Part shown: piece by piece, positions 6,340 to 12,826 of the stretch
How positions within the stretch are numbered: position 1 is the first letter of the stretch
Layout of the letters: every line of letters begins with the position of its first letter
IMG/VR virus record: IMGVR_UViG_3300044731_001718
Location: 1 to 28,141 of that record
Length of the DNA stretch: 28,141 nucleotides
Strand: one strand, 5' to 3'
Source of the DNA: a virus
Program-made: the position numbers and the translations under genes
The notes under the pieces: generated by a model
Database searches by the model: none
Told to the model about the DNA's origin: nothing
The model's input: only the letters and a program-made list of their open reading frames with translations

Positions 6340-6549
6340 ACTAATAACGATTGTTTTCAATAAAGTTTTTAGTTTTTTTCTTTTAAATCCTCGCCTGCTA
6401 ACTTTTACCAAGTCGCAGGACGACACCCCCACGTGTATGGGGAAGTGTTCGCGGCGGAAAAAAGTGCAAACGCTATAACAAAAATGCTACAAGTTTTCTT
6501 CGCCGCCGCAAAGCAAAGTTTCATAAATATTTTTCGGCGGTATTGTCAA
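6340..6549 (-). ncRNA. Candidate structured small RNA or structured 3' UTR
   Basis: This stretch has no credible ORF. Read on the minus strand it has a TTGACA at 6549-6544 (the matching -10 is poor: TTTATG at 16 bp), then a GC-rich stem (GCGGCG near 6506 with CGCCGC near 6451), a second hairpin at 6426-6443 with a 7-bp stem and a 4-base loop, a third stem CCTGC/GCAGG (about 6396-6420), and the terminator at 6298-6336. The second hairpin has the geometry of a type I-E CRISPR repeat. It might be an independent small RNA or simply the tail of the dnaC transcript. Confidence 0.35.
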
Positions 6550-6568
6550 CGCAAAAAATCTTTAAACC

Positions 6569-6582
6569 TGTCGAATTCGACA
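6569..6582. promoter_or_regulatory. 14-bp perfect palindrome
   Basis: TGTCGAATTCGACA is an exact palindrome in the gene-free stretch, 20 bp upstream (on the minus strand) of the TTGACA at 6549. It may be a regulator site for the candidate small RNA promoter; there is no other support. Confidence 0.35.
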
Positions 6583-6646
6583 CCTTTTATCTAAGCCCGT
6601 TTTCTTTCGATTTAAAGTGCCTTTTCTGTTGCTAGCTATGGCTATA

Positions 6647-6674
6647 GCAGAGCATGCAATCTACCCTGCTCTGC
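6647..6674 (-). other. Stem-loop just after the helicase-loader stop
   Basis: GCAGAGCA and TGCTCTGC form a perfect 8-bp stem with a 12-base loop, seven bases after the minus-strand stop codon at 6681. There is no T tract after it on the minus strand, so it is not a standard terminator. It might protect the 3' end of the message. Confidence 0.45.
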
Positions 6675-6680
6675 GCCCGC

Positions 6681-7472
6681 CTAATGAGCAGCAATCGAGG
6701 TAAGTGTTGGCCTGGCAGACTCCCAATTGAACACCAGCAAGCGTCCGCCATTTTCGCAAAGACGATCTACGCCTTGCGGTGTGACATACGCGCTAAGCTC
6801 GTCTAAGCTTACGTTTGATGCCAAAATTGTTGCCTTGTTTTGCTGATAGCGTGCATCAATTATTTCGAGCAGTAAGTGCTTTTCCGCTTGTGACCCGTGC
6901 TGCCTGCCCACCTCGTCCAGGATTAAAAGGTCTGGTTTTACAAGCTGCTGGATTGCTTGATCCGTGGTAATCGTGGCCGCTTGTGAGTAGGTGCTTTTAA
7001 TCAGCCTCATTGCTTGGCTTGTGCTCATGTAAAGCGCAGTTTGCCTTAACTCCACCATAATGTAGTTTGCAATCGCGCAAGCTAAATGCGTCTTACCAGT
7101 GCCCCAAGAGCCAACCAAAATTAAGCTTCTGCCAGTGTCGCGATGTCCTAAGAAGTTTTCTGCATAATCCTTGCAAACGTTATAAATTCTGCGCTGTTCA
7201 GGGCTTTTTATCTCGTAATGATCAAAACCCTTGCCTGTGTATTTGGGCGGGATTGCAGCGCGTCCGATTGCCGCTTTTAGCTCAGCATTGCGGGCGGCAA
7301 AGGCTAGCTCCTGCTGCTTTTTTTGCTTGCGCTCCTTGTCCTGTTGGTCAAACTCAGAACGGCATAAATCGCAGATTTCAGAGCCATACCAGCTGCCGTT
7401 TAGCAGGTGATGCGTTAGCTTACGCTCGCCGTGTTTGTCGCAGTTTACAACGATTTGCTTAGTTTCTGGCAT
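6681..7472 (-). CDS. DnaC-like replicative helicase loader (AAA+ ATPase)
   Basis: A 263-residue ATPase of the DnaC/IstB class, which delivers the host replicative helicase to an origin opened by a phage initiator. Walker A GSWGTGKTH lies near residues 121-129 and Walker B LLILDEVG near 182-189; a basic, Q-rich linker and a Cys/His cluster (C11, H14, C34, C37) precede the AAA+ domain. C-terminal RLCENGGRLLVFNWES fits sensor 2 of phage DnaC-like loaders. I chose ATG 7472, which has GGGGG upstream, over an upstream TTG at 7487. It overlaps the end of the initiator gene by 14 bases, as expected for translational coupling. Confidence 0.88.
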   Translation of the reverse strand: MPETKQIVVNCDKHGERKLTHHLLNGSWYGSEICDLCRSEFDQQDKERKQKKQQELAFAARNAELKAAIGRAAIPPKYTGKGFDHYEIKSPEQRRIYNVCKDYAENFLGHRDTGRSLILVGSWGTGKTHLACAIANYIMVELRQTALYMSTSQAMRLIKSTYSQAATITTDQAIQQLVKPDLLILDEVGRQHGSQAEKHLLLEIIDARYQQNKATILASNVSLDELSAYVTPQGVDRLCENGGRLLVFNWESARPTLTSIAAH

Positions 7473-8376
7473 TGCTACCCCCAACAACCAAACCCTTCCA
7501 ACTGCCCACGTAGTCTATGTTTTGGCGGTTTGCGTAAGGATCTGGCAACTTGTTTTGCGTGTAGCTGCGCGCACCAGAGTCGCGCTCTGCCTTGCTTTGC
7601 CTAATCGCCGCGTCAAAATACCTGAACCCCTTAATTTCCCCCGCTTTTTTGAGCGCGCAAAGTCGCTCTACGGTCGGGATGATGTCAAGTGCTGCGCTAC
7701 AGCCGTCCAAAAGCCAGTCGGTTATCAGCATCGAGTTGGCGGTCATCAGATTTGGGGCAAGGTCGATAATCGTTTTAAAAACTTTTGCCCTTTCATCGCC
7801 TATCTCGTCCAAAGATTTTTCCCCCTCGCGCGGAGTAGTATTACTATTACTAATTATAGTATTACTTACTTCTTTCTTAGTAATAGTATTATTACTATTA
7901 CTACTCTCATTCGTTACTGTAACGTTACATAAGGATTCAAGATCAATATTTTGAAAGCCCTCGTCTAGTTGTAACAATCCAGTCTTTAAGCCGCTTTCAG
8001 CCCCCCTTTTCTTCTCCCTATGTCTTCTTACACGCTTCGCAGAATCGAGAGAATTTGGAAAAAATTTTGAAAAATTTTCTAAAAAAATCTGAAAATTTTC
8101 TGAAATTTTTATCATCCCCCTACCCTTAAGTAACGTTACAATGGCGTTACATGTCTTGGCAGTTCTGCCTGTCATAGTTGCAAGGTCTTCAATTGTGCAG
8201 CCTGTGCGACCGTCGTTTATTTGATCGTTTTCGTTATGCGCGCGCACCGCCAAAGCAATTATTTCATGATACAATCTAAACTCTGCATCACTCAGGGTGC
8301 GATATTCTGGGCTTTGAAAATAATCGCCTCCGTATTGGCGGAACCAAACATTTTTTGGGCGGTTACGTGTATGCAT
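7459..8376 (-). CDS. Phage replication initiator (winged-helix, lambda O-like organisation)
   Basis: A 305-residue protein directly upstream of the helicase loader. The N-terminus (residues 1-95) has a winged-helix pattern: TLSDAEFRLYHEIIALAVRA, CTIEDLATMTGRTAKTCNAI and LLKGRGMIKIS. The middle (about 110-200) is low-complexity, basic then rich in N, S and T. The C-terminal part (YANRQNIDYVGSWKGL) resembles phage primosome proteins. The middle coincides with AT-rich repeats and phased CGTTAC motifs in the DNA, as in lambda O, where the origin lies in the initiator gene. ATG 8376 has an AGAGGT Shine-Dalgarno sequence. The role is inferred from domain, neighbour and embedded repeats; no single diagnostic motif is present. 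Confidence 0.75.
   Translation of the reverse strand: MHTRNRPKNVWFRQYGGDYFQSPEYRTLSDAEFRLYHEIIALAVRAHNENDQINDGRTGCTIEDLATMTGRTAKTCNAIVTLLKGRGMIKISENFQIFLENFSKFFPNSLDSAKRVRRHREKKRGAESGLKTGLLQLDEGFQNIDLESLCNVTVTNESSNSNNTITKKEVSNTIISNSNTTPREGEKSLDEIGDERAKVFKTIIDLAPNLMTANSMLITDWLLDGCSAALDIIPTVERLCALKKAGEIKGFRYFDAAIRQSKAERDSGARSYTQNKLPDPYANRQNIDYVGSWKGLVVGGSNARN
7835..8155. other. Probable phage replication origin inside the initiator gene
   Basis: Two copies of CGTTAC-N5-CGTTACAT, at 7912-7930 and 8134-8152, place repeats exactly 11 bp apart. Each includes the palindrome GTAACGTTAC (7919-7928 and 8130-8139). They flank an AT-rich tract (8050-8113) with repeated GAAAATTTTCT-type units; a second AT-rich stretch of ATTACT repeats lies at about 7838-7904. 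Iteron-like sites plus an easily melted tract within an initiator gene is the lambda-type origin layout. Confidence 0.6.
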
Positions 8377-8456
8377 AAGTTACCTCTGTGTATTGATTAT
8401 TAATCGTGGATTGAAATAGCGGACATAAGAATTTATTAGCGGCAATTGCAGCTTGT

Positions 8457-8732
8457 TTAGCCGTCCAAAAGATACAACAATCTAATTTGGTTGTTTTCTA
8501 TCGGAGTAATAAAATTATTTTCCACCAGCTCTTTACGTAGCTTAAGCCATTTATTGGTTTGCGTATGAAGATATGTAAGAGCTAAATTCTTTTCAGCAAT
8601 TATATCTTTTTCTTCGCGCGGATTATGTGCGGCCGCAAGCATTAATAAAACATAAGCGCCCATAGCTTCAAGGCTTAGCCTTCTGGATTCGCGGATAAAA
8701 TCAGAACTAAATGGGAGTTTTTTTCTTGCCAT
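8457..8732 (-). CDS. Small DUF1376-like replication-region protein
   Basis: A 91-residue protein whose segment LSLEAMGAYVLLMLAAAHNP matches the core of the DUF1376 (YdaU-like) domain found at the N-terminus of phage replication proteins. Here the domain stands alone, followed by a winged-helix-like end (WLKLRKELVENNFITPIENN) rather than a long C-terminal region. It lies between the regulator and the initiator on the same strand and has AGGGGG before its ATG. It could be a replication accessory or a reduced initiator; activity is not predictable. Confidence 0.6.
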   Translation of the reverse strand: MARKKLPFSSDFIRESRRLSLEAMGAYVLLMLAAAHNPREEKDIIAEKNLALTYLHTQTNKWLKLRKELVENNFITPIENNQIRLLYLLDG

Positions 8733-8741
8733 TTGCGCCCC

Positions 8742-8882
8742 CTAAGACTGGGTGGCGAGGCGGTGCAGATTTTGCATGAGATCCTCTTTGTGGGAGTTGA
8801 TAATTGCGGTGGAATAAAACGGGGCAGGCGCACCACAAATACGCTTTTCAATCGGCCAATCTAGCCCCGAGAATTTATACAT
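8742..8882 (-). CDS. Possible 46-residue protein
   Basis: An open frame MYKFSGLDWPIEKRICGAPA and onward, ending LATQS, with its stop just 10 bases before the next gene's start. It fills a gap between two minus-strand genes and has protein-like composition, but there is no clear Shine-Dalgarno sequence before the ATG. A plus-strand frame covering 8804-9016 overlaps the regulator gene and is less likely. Confidence 0.35.
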   Translation of the reverse strand: MYKFSGLDWPIEKRICGAPAPFYSTAIINSHKEDLMQNLHRLATQS

Positions 8883-8980
8883 TTATTACTAAACTATTTT
8901 ACTCAGGGCGCAAGCAAAAAAATGTAGTCATTCGCATTTTCTTAACCTTCCAAGTTCCAAAAGTAAACTTTAAAAAAACT

Positions 8981-9202
8981 TTAAATTGCAGCCTGCTCTT
9001 GCGAAAGTTTGTCTAGCGCCTTTTTATATCGCTCGACTGCAATCGCTGGAACATCTTGCCCCCGCTCGATTCTATAACCGTAAGACGTGGAAAGTTTTGC
9101 GGCTTTAATTACCGTGCAGATTTTTAAATTTGCGTTGATGCGCCGATGCAAAAGTTCGCCGATTGCTTGTTGGTCAAGCCTGACATAGTCGGATTTTATC
9201 AT
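8981..9202 (-). CDS. Small HTH regulator (Cro/CI position)
   Basis: A 73-residue protein. The segment LKICTVIKAAKLSTSYGYRIERGQDVPAIAVERYKKALDKL has a helix-turn-helix-like pattern (helix, turn at LSTS, recognition helix) similar to small XRE-type regulators. It is the first leftward gene from a divergent promoter region, with AAGGGG upstream of its ATG. It lacks the long C-terminal peptidase domain of LexA-like CI repressors, so if it maintains lysogeny it does so as a minimal repressor; a Cro-like or activator role is equally possible. Confidence 0.6.
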   Translation of the reverse strand: MIKSDYVRLDQQAIGELLHRRINANLKICTVIKAAKLSTSYGYRIERGQDVPAIAVERYKKALDKLSQEQAAI

Positions 9203-9239
9203 TTCTAACCCCTTAAGTTGTAAAACTACATATTACAGC

Positions 9240-9324
9240 AACAAATATATGTTATTTCTCCTGAATGTCAACAATTTTTTTTCAGAAAAGAAATTATTGA
9301 CATACTCATAAACGGAGATATTCT
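9240..9324. promoter_or_regulatory. Divergent promoters with operator-like palindrome
   Basis: Leftward: TTGACA (9271-9266) and TATATT (9249-9244) with 16-bp spacing drive the small regulator and replication genes. Rightward: TTGACA (9297-9302) and TATTCT (9319-9324), also 16 bp, drive the 99-residue gene. The near-palindrome AACAAATATATGTT (9240-9253) overlaps the leftward -10 box and is a good operator candidate. This is the expected layout of a phage early switch. Confidence 0.7.
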
Positions 9325-9344
9325 TAGCAAAAGGTAACCTACAG

Positions 9345-9644
9345 ATGAATATGACAGAACTTTTAAAACTACATAGAAAAGAACGAATAGAATTAATGAA
9401 CAGCTTGGCGAGCGCCGTAAGAGCTTATCAAGTGGCTTGTGATCGTAAATTGCCAGCCTGCTTTATAGCTACTCTCTACGCGGGGTTGGTTGAGGCGCTA
9501 TTTCTCGAGGATAAGTTTTTAGCAAAGAAAAGTGGGGAAGAAGACGATGAAGAATATCTTAAAAATATTGCCAGTGCTGATGTTGCAGTTGTTGATTTTG
9601 AGCGCTTTCGTCGCGCTAGAGCTAAAAAGGACAAAAGAAGCTGA
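9345..9644 (+). CDS. Small early protein, unknown
   Basis: A 99-residue protein, the first rightward gene after the divergent promoters. Helical N-terminus (MNMTELLKLHRKERIELMNS), a middle with aromatic and alanine residues, an acidic patch EEDDEEYLKN and a very basic C-terminus (RFRRARAKKDKRS). An AAAGGT Shine-Dalgarno sequence lies 10 bases upstream of the ATG. An RNA- or DNA-contacting tail is possible; no function is known. Confidence 0.6.
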   Translation: MNMTELLKLHRKERIELMNSLASAVRAYQVACDRKLPACFIATLYAGLVEALFLEDKFLAKKSGEEDDEEYLKNIASADVAVVDFERFRRARAKKDKRS

Positions 9645-9732
9645 AGCGTCGTTTATTGCAGAAACGCTAAACACAAATCCTTGCATGGAGCTTTACACGC
9701 CAGATTATTGCTTAACTATGGCTGGCTTCTAA
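9547..9732 (+). CDS. Possible small membrane peptide overlapping the previous gene
   Basis: This frame encodes MKNILKILPVLMLQLLILSA and onward, ending LYTPDYCLTMAGF (61 residues), with a hydrophobic N-terminal helix long enough to span a membrane. Its first half overlaps the end of the 99-residue gene in another frame, but the last 88 bases are not covered by any other gene and read well. GGGGAAG precedes the ATG. It may be real, or the hydrophobic half may be a chance shadow. Confidence 0.3.
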   Translation: MKNILKILPVLMLQLLILSAFVALELKRTKEAEASFIAETLNTNPCMELYTPDYCLTMAGF

Positions 9733-9808
9733 AATCATAAAACAGAAAGATAAAGATGGAAGAGAATTGTTTTACTCTAAAAATAATTGTAAACGTCAAA
9801 AAAAAGCG

Positions 9809-9836
9809 TTGACAACAATTTTTTTTGGTATAAGTT
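9809..9836 (+). promoter_or_regulatory. Promoter of the recombination genes
   Basis: TTGACA (9809-9814), within GTTGACAAC, is followed by a T run and TATAAG (9829-9834, spacing 14) or TAAGTT (9831-9836, spacing 16). The core repeats the GTTGACAAC of the 4238 promoter, so the same regulator may act on both. Confidence 0.5.
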
Positions 9837-9869
9837 ACAAGAACAACATTAACAACAAACGGGGATATT

Positions 9870-10631
9870 ATGCCAAGCCAACAATATAAAGATATGGAAG
9901 GAATCAACTTTTCATCTTTAAAATACATGTTAAATGGGCCAGACCATTATAAATACTGGCAAGAAAATAAGCGCCCCCAATCAGACGCAATGCGCCTGGG
10001 AGAATTAATCCATCTAGCGATTTTAGAGCCAGAAGTTTTTGCGGAACAAACTTACATGGGACAAAAATTTAATCGTACGACAAAGCAAGGCAAAGAGTTG
10101 CATGCTCAACAAATCGAAAATGCTGGCAATAGAACTATAATCTTACCAGAAGATAAGGAAGCAATAGACCGCGCACTCTTAGCTTTGTCACGCTGCGATT
10201 TGTGGCAAGAGCTACAAAAAAGCGGGTCACCAAAAGTGGAAGTGGCTATGCAATGGGAAGATCCTTTAACTGGTTTGGGCTTAAAGGGTTGTGCAGATTA
10301 CATAATGGAATCCCCTGCTCTTGGTGGCGTGGCAATCATAGATGTTAAAACAGCGCGCGAACCAATAACGCGTTGGGACATAGCTAGATACCATTACGAC
10401 ATGCAGGCGGCTTATTATCTAGCGGGATATAGAGCTTTAACAGGAGTTGACGCAGAATTTCTATGGTTGCTAGTTGAAACTGGCGAACCTTACGGCTGCC
10501 AGTTTATAGCAGCCAGCGAAGATACTATCTTGCGTGGCAAAGATAAAATGAACGAGGCCCTAAAAAAACTAAAAGAAACTATGACAAGCCAAGATTGGTT
10601 TTCACGGTATAACGAAATTACCATCATCTAA
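9870..10631 (+). CDS. RecE-type phage exonuclease (PD-(D/E)XK)
   Basis: A 253-residue nuclease of the exonuclease VIII/YqaJ-like class, which resects double-stranded ends to give single strands for the annealing protein encoded next. Motifs in order: GELIHLAILEPE (about residues 49-60, the conserved G-x-x-x-H-x-x-x-L-E-P), the acid-containing GCADYIM, then VAIIDVKTA (D and K of the PD-(D/E)XK core, about residue 155) and QAAYYLAGY (about 180). The length matches the isolated nuclease domain of RecE. A CGGGGAT Shine-Dalgarno sequence precedes the ATG. It forms a two-gene recombination cassette with Bet. Confidence 0.88.
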   Translation: MPSQQYKDMEGINFSSLKYMLNGPDHYKYWQENKRPQSDAMRLGELIHLAILEPEVFAEQTYMGQKFNRTTKQGKELHAQQIENAGNRTIILPEDKEAIDRALLALSRCDLWQELQKSGSPKVEVAMQWEDPLTGLGLKGCADYIMESPALGGVAIIDVKTAREPITRWDIARYHYDMQAAYYLAGYRALTGVDAEFLWLLVETGEPYGCQFIAASEDTILRGKDKMNEALKKLKETMTSQDWFSRYNEITII

Positions 10632-10651
10632 CAACAATTGGAGACACTAAA

Positions 10652-11602
10652 ATGACTAAGGAAATAGCAGCACAAGAGAAGCAGACGCCTATAACGCTTT
10701 TAGCAGGGCGATACAATATAGACCCTATAGAGATGCAGAAAACGCTTAAAGGAACGGTTGTCCCGAACGGTACTACTGATGCAGAATTTGCAGCGTTTTT
10801 GATGGTTGCTTACGAATATAAGTTAAACCCAATTCTACGCGAAATTTATGCTTTCCCTAAAAAGGGTGGTGGCATACAGCCGATAGTTAGCATTGACGGC
10901 TGGATGAATATTATAAATTCCCATCCGCAATTCGACGGGCTAACTTTTGACGAAAAATTAGAAAACGGCAAAATAGTTTCGATAACCGCAAAAATTTTTA
11001 GAAAAGATAGATCTCATTCTGTGGATGTAACTGAGTACATGGCGGAGTGCGCTAGAGGAACTGAACCCTGGAAGCAATGGCCTGCAAGAATGCTTAGGCA
11101 TAAAGCCGCCATACAAGCGGCGCGCTACGCCTTTGGCTTTAGCGGCATTATGGAGCCAGATGAAGCCGAAAGAATGCTAGATGTTACCCCTAACCAACCG
11201 ACGGGCTTTGCAACAAAGCTTGCCGAAGCAGCAAAGAAGCGCAAAGAGCAGCAGCCTGAAATCATAATCGCCGAGACGGGGGAAGTGGTAACTACTCAGC
11301 CAGAAGAAGAAGGCAGGCTTTCATCAATAATTGCAACGCCCCTAGTGGATATAATTTTACCTGATGAATCACCTAGTACCTTTGGTATTGGTGGAGCTAT
11401 CAGTCCGCCTGAACTTGTGCAGCTTATAGGCTCATGGGCCGTCGAAGACAGAACAAAATTTATCATCAAGAACGAAGACGTTTTAATTGCTATTAATGCG
11501 CGCTTAATAGCAGCTGGGCTTGGTAAAGCAGCCGAGCGGCTTAACGAAATGCGCGTAGATATACAACAAAACGGAGGATTAATCTACGGAGGTTTAATCT
11601 AA
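10652..11602 (+). CDS. bet: Bet/RecT-family single-strand annealing protein
   Basis: A 316-residue recombinase. The region LNPILREIYAFPKKGGGIQP, VSIDGWMNIINSHPQFDGL, IFRKDRSHSVDVTEYMAEC and WPARMLRHKAAIQAARYAFG is the conserved signature of phage recombination protein Bet (RecT superfamily). It anneals complementary single strands made by the exonuclease encoded just upstream (20-base gap). The C-terminal part after about residue 185 is more variable. GGAGA lies upstream of the ATG. Its stop overlaps the start of the next gene. Confidence 0.92.
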   Translation: MTKEIAAQEKQTPITLLAGRYNIDPIEMQKTLKGTVVPNGTTDAEFAAFLMVAYEYKLNPILREIYAFPKKGGGIQPIVSIDGWMNIINSHPQFDGLTFDEKLENGKIVSITAKIFRKDRSHSVDVTEYMAECARGTEPWKQWPARMLRHKAAIQAARYAFGFSGIMEPDEAERMLDVTPNQPTGFATKLAEAAKKRKEQQPEIIIAETGEVVTTQPEEEGRLSSIIATPLVDIILPDESPSTFGIGGAISPPELVQLIGSWAVEDRTKFIIKNEDVLIAINARLIAAGLGKAAERLNEMRVDIQQNGGLIYGGLI

Positions 11603-12174
11603 TGAACACTTACATTTTACTTTGCGTTATCACAGCAGCCTTCTTTGTTACTTGGTATATAATTGGTTGGCACGTCTCTTTTGTGAGAGGCCACGTGCAC
11701 GCGCTAAAAAAACGGCTTGAGGCGCAAAAACAGCCAGCTGAAATAATGTCTTTGCAATGGAAGGACGCACAAAAAGAAGCACTTAAAGTACTGATTAGAG
11801 AAGAGCTTTTTGAAATACGATCAAGGATGGGTCAACATGTAGCGGCAATCTCGCAGTTAACAAAAGAAAATAAATCAATAAGAGATCATCAAGAAAACCT
11901 GGATTCCTTGATCGAAGAACTAAAGGCCGATTGCCTAGAACTAACTGGCCCAAGGCGGGGGTTTTCTCCAATAATAGTTCCTAAAAACGAAAAACCAGCG
12001 CCGCAAAGAGTGCAAGAGTTCTTAGAAAAAAAAGGGCCTAGCAAACGTATAGAAATCATTAGGGGAACTAAAATTTCGAAGACCCACGTTAGCAAAGTTT
12101 TGAAAGAACTAGCTGCTGCTGGCGTTATCGAAAAAACCGAAGAGAAAACTTACAAACTAAAGGAAAAAATATGA
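11602..12174 (+). CDS. Membrane-anchored coiled-coil and winged-helix protein
   Basis: A 190-residue protein with an unusual order of parts: an N-terminal TM helix (YILLCVITAAFFVTWYIIGW, residues 4-23), a charged helical or coiled-coil region (about 30-120), and a C-terminal winged-helix (residues about 143-186; RIEIIRGTKISKTHVSKVLK then ELAAAGVIEK) as in MarR/ArsR-type modules. The start overlaps the bet stop (TAATG), with GGAGG upstream, so it is co-translated with bet. It may tether DNA or a replication complex to the membrane, or sense a signal there. No family member known to me has this arrangement. Confidence 0.65.
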   Translation: MNTYILLCVITAAFFVTWYIIGWHVSFVRGHVHALKKRLEAQKQPAEIMSLQWKDAQKEALKVLIREELFEIRSRMGQHVAAISQLTKENKSIRDHQENLDSLIEELKADCLELTGPRRGFSPIIVPKNEKPAPQRVQEFLEKKGPSKRIEIIRGTKISKTHVSKVLKELAAAGVIEKTEEKTYKLKEKI

Positions 12175-12230
12175 GCCAGAAACCAATTACAAAACGCAAG
12201 CCAAAACCAATAAAAAAGGGAGGAAAGTAA
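12171..12230 (+). CDS. Possible 19-residue basic peptide or re-initiation leader
   Basis: ATGA overlap with the previous stop opens MSQKPITKRKPKPIKKGGK and ends two bases before the next start. Nearly half of its residues are K or R. The GGGAGG ribosome-binding site of the next gene lies inside it. It may serve translational coupling rather than make a functional peptide. Confidence 0.35.
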   Translation: MSQKPITKRKPKPIKKGGK

Positions 12231-12232
12231 AA

Positions 12233-12826
12233 ATGGATAATAAGCTTTATCATTACGTGGCTGGTGTACGTGTAGAGGGGGTGCATAAAGGAATCATGGG
12301 CGATACCAGCGGGATCTATGGCGACGTCAGCAAAATCTCTGGAAGCGTCAGTGACATTTATGGAAACGTCAGCGAAATTTGGGGAGACGTCAGCAGGATC
12401 CATGGCGATGCCAGCAGAATCCATGGCGATGCCAGTAGAATCCGTGGAAATGTCAGCAGCATTTGGGGAATCGTCAGCGGAATCTCCGGAAGCGTCAGCA
12501 GCATTTCTGGAAAGGTCAGCAAAATCTCTGGAGACGTCAGCAGAATCCGTGGATATGTCGGCGGAATACGTGGAAATGTCATTAAAATTTCTGGCGACGT
12601 CAGTGACATTTATGGAAACGTCAGTAAAATTTCGGGAGACGTCAGCAGAATTTGGGGAATCGTCAACGGCCTTTATGGAAACGTCAGTAAAATTTCGGGA
12701 GACGTCAGCAGAATCTATGGAAATGTCAGCGGCCTTTTTGGCGACGTTACAGACCTCAAGGGAGATATGACTAGCCTAAAAGGGAAAGCCTCAACACTTT
12801 TAAAGGAGCAAGAGAATGACAAATGA
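12233..12826 (+). CDS. Heptad-repeat (GDVSxI) protein 1
   Basis: A 197-residue protein with a short N-terminal cap (LYHYVAGVRVEGVHKG) and then 24 uninterrupted heptads of consensus x-G-[DNS]-V-S-x-[IL], ending in a charged tail (LLKEQENDK). The V-to-I and I-to-V distances are 3 and 4, the hydrophobic spacing of a coiled coil, but a glycine in every heptad and the V/S/I content also suit a beta-solenoid. I recall similar unnamed repeats in other phages, without function. GGGAGG precedes the ATG. It is followed by two relatives; the next gene overlaps its end by 11 bases. Confidence 0.8.
   Translation: MDNKLYHYVAGVRVEGVHKGIMGDTSGIYGDVSKISGSVSDIYGNVSEIWGDVSRIHGDASRIHGDASRIRGNVSSIWGIVSGISGSVSSISGKVSKISGDVSRIRGYVGGIRGNVIKISGDVSDIYGNVSKISGDVSRIWGIVNGLYGNVSKISGDVSRIYGNVSGLFGDVTDLKGDMTSLKGKASTLLKEQENDK

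Noticed and set aside
6419-6447. CRISPR array
   Set aside because: Only one repeat-like hairpin is present, with no second copy or spacer pattern, so it is reported as a candidate solitary repeat in an RNA, not as an array.
6600-6660. Inverted copy of the 1690-1750 sequence (ATAGCTA and CACTTTAAA shared)
   Set aside because: Only short A+T-rich words are shared, with gaps between them. This is too weak to call an inverted repeat or att pair.
7067-7932. Plus-strand frames opposite the helicase loader and initiator
   Set aside because: They are antisense shadows rich in Cys, Arg and Ser, while the minus-strand genes have clear domains and start signals.
8804-9016. 70-codon plus-strand frame
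   Set aside because: It overlaps the 3' end of the HTH regulator gene, has no ribosome-binding site and has an unconvincing composition.
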